64,000 nt of DNA from Neocallimastix lanati (nom. inval.) (taxonomy: Eukaryota; Neocallimastigomycota; Neocallimastigomycetes; Neocallimastigales; Neocallimastigaceae): the NCBI GenBank assembly GCA_016946835.1, contig JACVTC010000173.1:64001-128000 (forward strand), read 5' to 3'. Positions within the stretch are counted from its first letter, which is position 1; the number at the start of each line of letters is the position of its first letter. The translations under genes were made by a program, and so were the position numbers. The notes beneath the pieces were generated by a model. It worked only from the letters and a program-made list of their open reading frames with translations, searched no databases and was not told the DNA's origin. Of this stretch, positions 55,589 to 64,000 are shown piece by piece.

Positions 55589-57245
55589 TCATTCATTCTT
55601 GATAGTTAAGTTGAAAATGTCATTGAAGTATTTTGACTCTCCTGCTTGTATGTGGTTACTTTTTACTGGTATAGTATTGTTTGGTGGTACATTATTATTG
55701 TTGAGATCAATGTTATGATTGTTATTATTGTTATGATTATTATTAATATTAATGTTATGGTTCTTATCAATATTAGTATGTTCTGAATACATTGGATTAT
55801 TGTTAGTGTTTATTATGATGGTAGAATGTTGGGGTTCATTGTATATTTTAGTAAAATGTGTTTAGAGGGGGTTATTTACATTTTTGTTAATGAGTATATT
55901 TCTCCTACTGATTTCCGAATTAGGAATAAAATACTGAAATTCTTTTGGTATGTAAGTAGTTATACTAGAATTGCCGAGAGGTTTTCAAAAAATTTAACAG
56001 AGAGGGATAAAATGATTTTATTAGATAAAAGATTTAAGATTTTATAAGCTGAGGAGTAAGATTGATATTCAAGGAAAATTTCTGGTAGGGCATTGTTATC
56101 AAATTTATTGCGAAAATATTTCGAAACATAAAAGAATACTCGACAGCCAAAAACCTTAAAGTGTGTATAATCTACTTTGGATTTAAATAAAATTTCAAAA
56201 GGTATTCTGTTATTGATTCCAGAATGAGGAATTCTGTTATGTATATAATTAGCAGTATCGACTGCATTTTCCCAGAACTGTCTACTTGGTTTTGCGTCAT
56301 TTAATAATGCTTTAGCTAAATTTATAAGTATGACATTAAATTTTTCAGCACGACCGTTTTGTTGAGGATTGTAAAGGATTGTGAGTTGTTGTATAATTCC
56401 TTTAGCAGAGCAAAAGCGTTTAAATTGAGAATTTTTAAATTCAGTACCATTGTCGGTACGAATATATGTTATATTTTTATTAAATATATCATTTACCTCC
56501 TTAGTCCAGCTATAAAATTTCTCAAAAGAATTGCTTTTGTTTCAGAAATAAGACCCAACCATAACGATAAAAATCATCTAATATAGTGAGAAAATATTTG
56601 TTACCATGGATAGATTCATCCACAGGTCCAACGAGATCCATGTGTATTCAAAAATTGATTACTTTTATTTTTAACTCTTTTGTAAGGAGAATTTCTGAGT
56701 TTTGAATGTGAACAGATTGGACACTTTGACTTAATATCTATTTTAAGTAGTTTGTTTTTTATATTGTTAATGCTGTAATGGCCTAAATGTCTATGCCATA
56801 AATTGATTTTATCAGACTTTGAAAGATGTGATAGATGCATAAGGGTCATGTCAGGGGTGATATTTTGTTATTGAAGTTTAATCCTTTACTTATCATCCAT
56901 ATATTGAAAATATTTTGATTGTTTGGATAAATGTTAATAATTCTATTGCCGTGTTGATTGTTTATAGTGCAGTACATTTTGTTATTATGATTACAAAAAA
57001 TGATTTTGTAATGTTGTTTTATAAGTTATGTTACCGAGATATTATTTTTTGATGATATCAGGTGCATAATAAACATTTTTTAAAGTGATTCTATTGTCAT
57101 CTATAAAACCTGTGAATTGTCCGCAAAACCTTGATAAAATTAACTTTCCATTAGGAAGAACAATTTTTTCGTTGACTATTTGAATGTTAGAATGCAAATT
57201 AAGTGATTTAGTGATGTGTACTGAAGTCTCGGAATCGAGAATCAA
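55589..57245 (-). pseudogene. copia protease, pre-integrase finger and integrase (broken)
   Basis: From 57245 the frame begins ILDSETSVHITKSLNLHS; the usual protease DSG is changed to DSE. Around 56849-56616 comes the GAG-pre-integrase finger LWHRHLGHYSINNI with CPICSHSK. The integrase catalytic region reads MDLVGPVDESIHGNKYF, YIRTDNGTEFKNSQF and NPQQNGRAEKFN, which keeps the D,D,E pattern. It runs through FKVFGCRVFF to about 55800. An Asn-rich spacer (55792-55589) leads to the reverse transcriptase. Frame changes occur near 57040, 56640 and 56540. Confidence 0.85.
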
Positions 57246-57381
57246 ATTTGAGATGTCATTCTTTTCTTAATTTATGTTTTCAATATTTAAGGTATTTCTC
57301 GATTCTGATGGGATGCACCCCAGAAAAATACTGTCATTTGAATTATAATTTTTGAAAGAGATATTGGAGTTAGTATTGTTG

Positions 57382-58402
57382 TTAGTTTTTTTTTTCTATT
57401 GAATTTATTGATTGGTTGTTGTTTTTGTATTTGCTATTTTTATAAAGATTTTCACTTACTTTTTTATTCCATTTCTCTTTCTTATTGTTCCTTGTAAATT
57501 TTTTGTGCTTACTGGTTCTAATCATAATAATTTTCCAACATTCCCTAGAATAATGTCCAAATCTACCACAGCAATAACATTTTCCATTTTTATATTTGGG
57601 TTGCCTTTTTTCTTTTCTTTCACCTATAGAGGGAATAGTGGATATGTGATCTGATTGTGTTATGAAAAGTTGTCGTTTTGATTCTTCATAATTACTATTT
57701 TCTTTCAAGTTTGAGAATAATATGTCCGAAATGACGTTCTTCACGTTAGAACATTGTTTCTCCCAGTCGTTTTTGAATTGGAAGACATTGATGAACCTTA
57801 AATTTTCTGGGAGACACCTGTTTATTATCCCTCCCTTTACATTGTTTCCAATATCCTGACCTATGTTTTCTAATTCTTCGATGGTATTTTGAAATGTTGC
57901 CATAAATATGTTCATGCCTTCGTCTTCATTGAATTTTAGGGAGTTTATTTTTGTTTTTAATTCTTTTCTGGACTAGTGGTGAAAGATTTTTTGAGAATGG
58001 ACCAGATTTGATTTGCTGTTTTTCCCTGTCCTTCAATTATTTTTCTGGTATTTTCTCCCAAACTATTTATAATGATCCACATTACCATAATGTCGCTTTT
58101 GATGTCTAGGAAATTGGTGTCCTTATCATATACCAAGTTTTTATCAAACTTGTTTTCAAGATAGTCGTCAATGTCATTTCTAATATTTCTTTTCCTTAGT
58201 TTTTTGACCTTCTCAGTTAATACGTGACTTTCTAGGTTATTAATTGTAAGAAGGTAGAGTATGCTAGTTCTCCAACTTACATAATTTTTAGAGCTTAGCT
58301 CAATAACTCGATTAAAATTCTCTGAGTAATTGAAGGTTACGCCCCTTGAATTAATTTCATTATTTTCATTAATTAAGATTATTAGAAAAAACGTCTACTC
58401 AT
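57382..58402 (-). pseudogene. copia gag with CCHC knuckle (frameshifted)
   Basis: The upstream part (about 58400-57970) reads LSSKNYVSWRTSILYLLTIN and IIINSLGENTRKIIEG, typical copia Gag. After SFTTSPEK near 57960 the frame shifts by one base and resumes as ELKTKINSLKFNEDEGMNIF. The nucleocapsid knuckle CYCCGRFGHYSRECW lies near 57570. An ATG at 58402 may be the original start but is followed by another frame slip in a T run. It ends at 57382 in a Lys/Asn-rich tail. Confidence 0.85.
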
Positions 58403-59441
58403 TTTGATTTTTAAAATATTATTGTAGATAATTGTAATTTAATTAGAATGAGATTTGAAGGCATTTATTTGAAATTAAGACTGATTGTAAATTCTTTCAT
58501 TGTTATCATAAGCTTTAGTATGAATTTTGATGTTTCAAACTATATTCAGGAGGTGTTCAGGAGAGTTTTTATTACTTAACTTGATTTGATTCTAAAAATA
58601 TATTAAATGTTATTGGTTCTTCTATTCGAAATTTCATTTCTTGGAGATTTACTTGAAAAATTATTCGTTAATTTGTTTTATTGCTTTACATTATGCGGTA
58701 TAAACGTTTTTATTGCGTTTCAATTATTTTCTTAAAAAGAAGGGTACATATTATTTACATTGTTCTTAAGAGTACATAGTTTATATATTGTGTCGTCATT
58801 TCGCTATAAATTTAAATTTTAATTTATTTAATACCTATATTATTATATATATTGTGTTTATTATTTTTCTTCATGAGTTTTATCATATTTACTAATGTTA
58901 AGAATTCAATACGGAGCTTTATTATTATTGTTTTGTATTTTAAGTTATTGGCTTTATTATTGTTTATTATGACGCCGACGAAATTCATTAATTGATTTTA
59001 TTTTTATATTTGTGTATGTATGCTTTATGACGTAGAAAATATAGTTATAATCAGTTTTTATATTATATGAAAAATATTATATATTTATTTAATATGTTAT
59101 AAGAACTTAGCTTTTGGAGAGTTTTGAGACTCTTGATCTATTAAAGTAATTCTTCACACTTAAATTAAAATAATTACTTATAATATATTTTTTAATAAAA
59201 TTTTATTAAGAATCATTATTTTAACAATAACACAAATTTCTTATTTTTATACTATCTTAGAATAACATTTTAATGGTTCAATACATATTAAATATTTGTG
59301 TTTATTTTATCATTTGTCAAATTACATAAATTATATTTATTAATGAATTTAATTATCATTTATTATTATTTTTTTAAATTTTTATAATTTATTATGCGTT
59401 ATAAAATTAACTTCTTTATATTTTGTTTGTTTCTATTACAG
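58403..59441. other. spacer upstream of the copia gag, possible 5' LTR
   Basis: This is moderately AT-rich, less simple-sequence than other spacers, and sits where the copia 5' LTR and leader should be. I could not find its partner near 46-47.5 kb, so no LTR boundaries are claimed. A 43-codon frame at 58448-58579 starting MRFEGIYLKLRLIVN is open but unsupported. Confidence 0.5.
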
Positions 59442-59958
59442 AAATAAATCTCTACCTTTTCTAGATGATCTCTTTTTGAAATTTGCAATGATAATTGAAC
59501 AAAAATCCATGGATGTTTCTTTAGATTCAGAAAAGGATTATGATAATAATATTTATTATTATATATTGAGTGCTCTTCTTGGTGGGTGTTCAATATATGA
59601 AAAAATTAAACTTAATGATGTGGAACAAAGACAATTAGTTGACAAAACTTTTAAACAAAATTCAGCTTCATCGACTAATCCGTATTTTGTGGGGATTGCG
59701 GAGTTTCTAACAAATGTAATACCATTAATTTGTCGATCTTTTAGATTGACGATGAAATGGTATTCCGTTGAATTTACCGTTGCTAAGATCGTCGACGTCG
59801 AAATGATAAAGCATGGATTTTCAACTTCCGGTGAAAGATCTGATACTGATTCGTTTGATAACACTAATACTGAAATTATTACCCTCAATAATGGATGTGG
59901 TATTATCATCGAGGAATGGAAAATGTTAGAAACTATTGCTTCTAACACAATTTTATAA
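59442..59958 (+). CDS. unrecognised reading frame, possible terminal exon
   Basis: A frame with clearly lower AT content than its surroundings follows a good acceptor context (TTTCTATTACAG ending at 59441). It reads NKSLPFLDDLFLKFAMIIEQ and continues to a TAA at 59956-59958, about 171 codons. An internal start at 59476 or 59488 is possible, but the open stretch before it argues for an exon of a larger gene. No upstream exon was recognised, and the copia element lies just to the left. The sequence shows no motif I know; one moderately hydrophobic stretch (LTNVIPLICRSFRL) is present. It could be a gene end stranded by the copia insertion. Confidence 0.4.
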
Positions 59959-60247
59959 TTATATAATATATAATATTTCACTTCATGTATTTTATATTTT
60001 ATTTTTCATTTAAATCATGTAATTTTATTATTATTATAAATTAAATAAAGTTTTTCCTAAGTCTAAAAAAAAAGTTTGTTTCTCTATTTTTTAAATGAGG
60101 GTTAAAAATGAAAGTATTATTACTCATAATACAAAAATTATTAAAGTTAAAAGCCATTATCATAATTAATAGAAAACAATCAAATATATAATAATAATAA
60201 AAAAAAATTCAATAATTTTAATAGAGTACAATGATATGTATTTTAAT

Positions 60248-60417
60248 TGTTAAGAGTTATGAATTTATGGTTTATAATTATGTCAATTTTATTAATATAT
60301 TTTATGATAAAGAGTTATGCTTTTATATTAATACATTGTGGCTTATACATTATTTATATTACAATATGTTTTAATACATTTGAAGCTTATTTTTCATACA
60401 TTTCACATATTCTAACA
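60248..60417 (-). repeat. 3' LTR of the TRIM element (170 bp)
   Basis: On the minus strand it starts TGTTAGAATATGTG and ends CATAACTCTTAACA, the canonical TG...CA. It lacks a 25-bp segment present in the other LTR near 61281-61305. Confidence 0.8.
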
Positions 60418-60432
60418 TTCCCCCTTAAACCT
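60418..60432 (-). promoter_or_regulatory. polypurine tract of the TRIM element
   Basis: On the minus strand AGGTTTAAGGGGGAA ends exactly at the LTR border. This fixes the element's orientation. Confidence 0.65.
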
Positions 60433-61203
60433 AGATATTCTATAATGAATAAATTGGTTTACTAGTGAATATGTGTATATATAATTATCCTATTTTACAC
60501 TATTAACTTGATATTATTAAACTGTTATATACATTTCTATCCTAAATTAACCTCTAATTTTACATGAATAAAATATTTTTTATGTTATATTAATTATTTA
60601 ATTTAATTTAAATATTACTAAAATAATTTCTTAAATATATTTATAATCTAATAATTTCCCCTAAAACTAAAGTATTTAATATTTTTACACCATTAATATT
60701 AGATGTATCTAAAACATCTCTTATAGTTTATAGTATATGGTTTATATATGATGGAAACCTTTCTCTTGAAAGGTGATATTATACCATCTCAATTTGTGTG
60801 AATACCTCTTATATATTGGGTTTTACATCACTTTCAATTATAATCCGCTTTATAGATTAGCGTTAACTTTTATATATTTTCGCTTTGTAGTTTTAGCGAT
60901 AACTATTAAAATAAATTGTTAATTATATATTGGTGTATTTGATAAATCATAATCTTGGGGTATTAAAATTGATTGCATTTATAATTAATTATATTATTCT
61001 AGTCATTTAAACTTATTAGTAATAATATAAATTGTTTCATAATTGATTAATATTCACTATTTCAGTTAATTCTTTCTTAAAGGTTAATTTTTTGGAACAT
61101 CAATATAAAAATAATTAATTATATTATAAAGTCATTAAAATCATTAAAACGTTTTAAAAATTAAAATTAATAATAGGTCTCTTGATATATGAGATTCTTA
61201 ATC

Positions 61204-61397
61204 TGTTAAGAGTTATGAATTTATGGTTTATAATTATGTCAATTTTATTAATATATTTTATGATAAAGAGTTACTAGCACTTAATTATTCTAAATTAAAT
61301 GCTTTTATATTAATACACTGTGGCTTATACATTATTTATATTACAATATGTTTTAATACATTTGAAGCTTATTTTTCATACATTTCACATTCTAACA
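61204..61397 (-). repeat. 5' LTR of the TRIM element (194 bp)
   Basis: It is a direct repeat of 60248-60417 with one inserted segment (CTAGCACTTAATTATTC and a few more bases) and lacks AT in CACATATTC. The TTAAT duplication follows at 61398. Confidence 0.8.
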
Positions 61398-61402
61398 TTA
61401 AT

Positions 61403-62505
61403 ACATTAATTTAATTATTTTGAAATTTGTGATATAAATTAATTATTAAATTTAATTATTCTTTTTATATAATCACTAGTTGCAAAAAGTGATATACGGG
61501 ACTTTTATGTGCAATAATTTATAAACAGTGGGTTTTAAATAATGGTAGTTTAGTAAATTTTATTAATAAAATTATAATATTCGTACAATTAAAATAATAA
61601 TTCTAATTCCTAAAAATTTACAAGAGAGTTCTCTATTTCTAATATAAATAATCTAATCTATTTATAAGAAATAGGTAATATATTAATTATATATTCTAAT
61701 ATATAGAAATATATAAATTTTATATGAATTAAAGTATTATAATTATTATAATTATAATAATACATATTGAAATAAAATAAAATAAAATAATTATTATCAA
61801 AAAGATATAAATTTAATATTTAATAATTATTATTAAATATACAAATATGTTACTACATATATTTGTTTTATATCAAAAGTAATTTATATTTAAAATAGGA
61901 AATATTAATCTTGTTAAAAATGTTCATAATATTTATTATATAATATATTAATATTATTATTATAAAACAAATATTTAATATTTATTTAAAAATGTCCAAA
62001 AAATTTATTAATATCATTAAACAGATATTTAATATACTTATTATAATTAAAGAATATTAAAAAATATTAATATTTTTTTCATATTTTAGTTATTTTATTT
62101 TAAATATTTTTTTTTATATTTTAATTATTTTATTTTAAATTATTTTTATATTAGATAAATTGATTATATTTTGGTCAATTTATTTTAAATATTTATTTAT
62201 AAAAGAAAAATATATTTATTGGTGTGAAATTAAAAAATTATTCTATATATAATAAAATTTTCATCAATTGAGATTTATCTAAATATGAATAATAAAAATT
62301 AATAGCTTATAGAATTACATAAATATAATATTATTATCTAATATTATTATTATTAAATATATAATAATTAATAAATATGATAGATTTTAATTATATGCCA
62401 AATTAAAATTCTATTTTTTTTTTTTTTAAAAAAAATAGAATTGCATAAAAATGATTAATTCATTAGGTCTATTAAAAGATTTTATATTTTTTTTCTTTTC
62501 AATAG

Positions 62506-62545
<40 letters not shown>

Positions 62546-62664
62546 ATTGAACATATATGTATATTTTTTTAATTTTTAGAGCAATATAAATAATTAAATA
62601 TTATTTTTTTTATTTTAAAAATAATATATCAAATGAAAATTTATACATTTTTTCTCAAAATTTA
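61403..62664. other. AT-rich spacer, no gene seen
   Basis: It contains TA runs (62508-62540) and short A/T palindromes (for example near 62412-62440). No frame is supported. It presumably holds the 3' end of the minus-strand membrane-protein gene. Confidence 0.65.
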
Positions 62665-63906
<1,242 letters not shown>

Positions 63907-64000
63907 CTTAGTATAATTTATTATTTATTAATATTAACATTAATATTAGTGTCATTAATAATTAATATACATTAAAAAATAATAATAAAATTAATAATAA

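Larger units (their letters stand above)
54317..58402 (-). mobile_element. degraded Ty1/copia retrotransposon, interrupted by the Ty3 element
   Basis: On the minus strand the order is gag with CCHC knuckle, protease, GAG-pre-integrase zinc finger, integrase, an Asn-rich spacer, reverse transcriptase and RNase H, the Ty1/copia order (integrase before RT). Several stops and frameshifts disable it. The RNase H is cut at KTK by the Ty3 insertion and resumes with HIDIKYH at 47576. I could not identify its LTRs; the 5' one should lie between 58.4 and 59.2 kb. Confidence 0.9.
60248..61397 (-). mobile_element. complete short non-autonomous LTR element (TRIM type)
   Basis: Two direct LTRs (60248-60417, 170 bp; 61204-61397, 194 bp) start TGTTAAGAGTTATGAATTTA and end TTCTAACA as read on the plus strand. 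Both are flanked outside by TTAAT (60243-60247 and 61398-61402), a 5-bp target duplication. The 786-bp interior has no open frame. Read on the minus strand, the tract AAGGGGGAA lies directly before the TGTTAG end of the 60248-60417 LTR, so that copy is the 3' LTR. The LTRs differ by one 25-bp indel, one 2-bp indel and few substitutions, so it is fairly young. A mobilising partner was not identified. Confidence 0.8.

Noticed and set aside
58448-58579. 43-codon signal-peptide-like frame
   Set aside because: Too short, no support, and it lies in the probable copia leader or LTR.
58403-59160. Copia 5' LTR with defined ends
   Set aside because: The position is right, but I found no matching partner near 46-47.5 kb and no TSD, so no boundary can be given.

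Overview
The window looks like nuclear DNA of an anaerobic gut fungus (Neocallimastigomycota). The evidence is extreme AT content, long homopolymer and micro/minisatellite arrays, short GT-AG introns with T-rich acceptors, Asn-run proteins, fungal Zn2Cys6 regulators, a probable dockerin fragment, and a bacterial-type decarboxylase that carries introns. This assignment is inference; no marker gene proves it.

Layout: 1-4148 AT-rich spacer. 4149-7227 eight-exon PLP decarboxylase of the PanP (aspartate 1-decarboxylase) type. 7.2-15.2 kb repeat-rich spacer holding MITE-like inverted-repeat units and a decayed minus-strand gene (8660-10275) with a dockerin-like stretch. 15261-19571 full-length ABCB-type ABC exporter. 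19.6-28.6 kb spacer dominated by a 0.9 kb pentanucleotide array, a local duplication, minisatellites and an old LTR-element relic. 28570-33533 and 36870-40240 head-to-tail paralogous Zn2Cys6 regulators with identical exon phases; one is swollen by Asn runs. 41062-44356 (minus) a large ankyrin-repeat gene split by one frameshift. 45.3 kb hexanucleotide array.

47.5-58.4 kb is a nested transposon block. An apparently intact Ty3/gypsy chromovirus (47582-54311, 774-bp LTRs at both ends, 5-bp target duplication CTTTG, single Gag-Pol frame, chromodomain) sits inside the RNase H region of an older, frameshifted, minus-strand Ty1/copia element. The Ty3 element carries an 11-nt primer-binding site complementary to its own LTR, suggesting Tf1-like self-priming. 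59442-59958 is an unrecognised reading frame. 60248-61397 is a complete 1.15-kb non-autonomous LTR element (TRIM type) with 5-bp TSD TTAAT. 62665-63906 is the 3' part of a minus-strand membrane-protein gene that runs off the window.

The host genes do not form an obvious pathway. The region reads as a few genes in rapidly diverging, transposon- and satellite-rich DNA. No tRNA, rRNA or CRISPR was seen.
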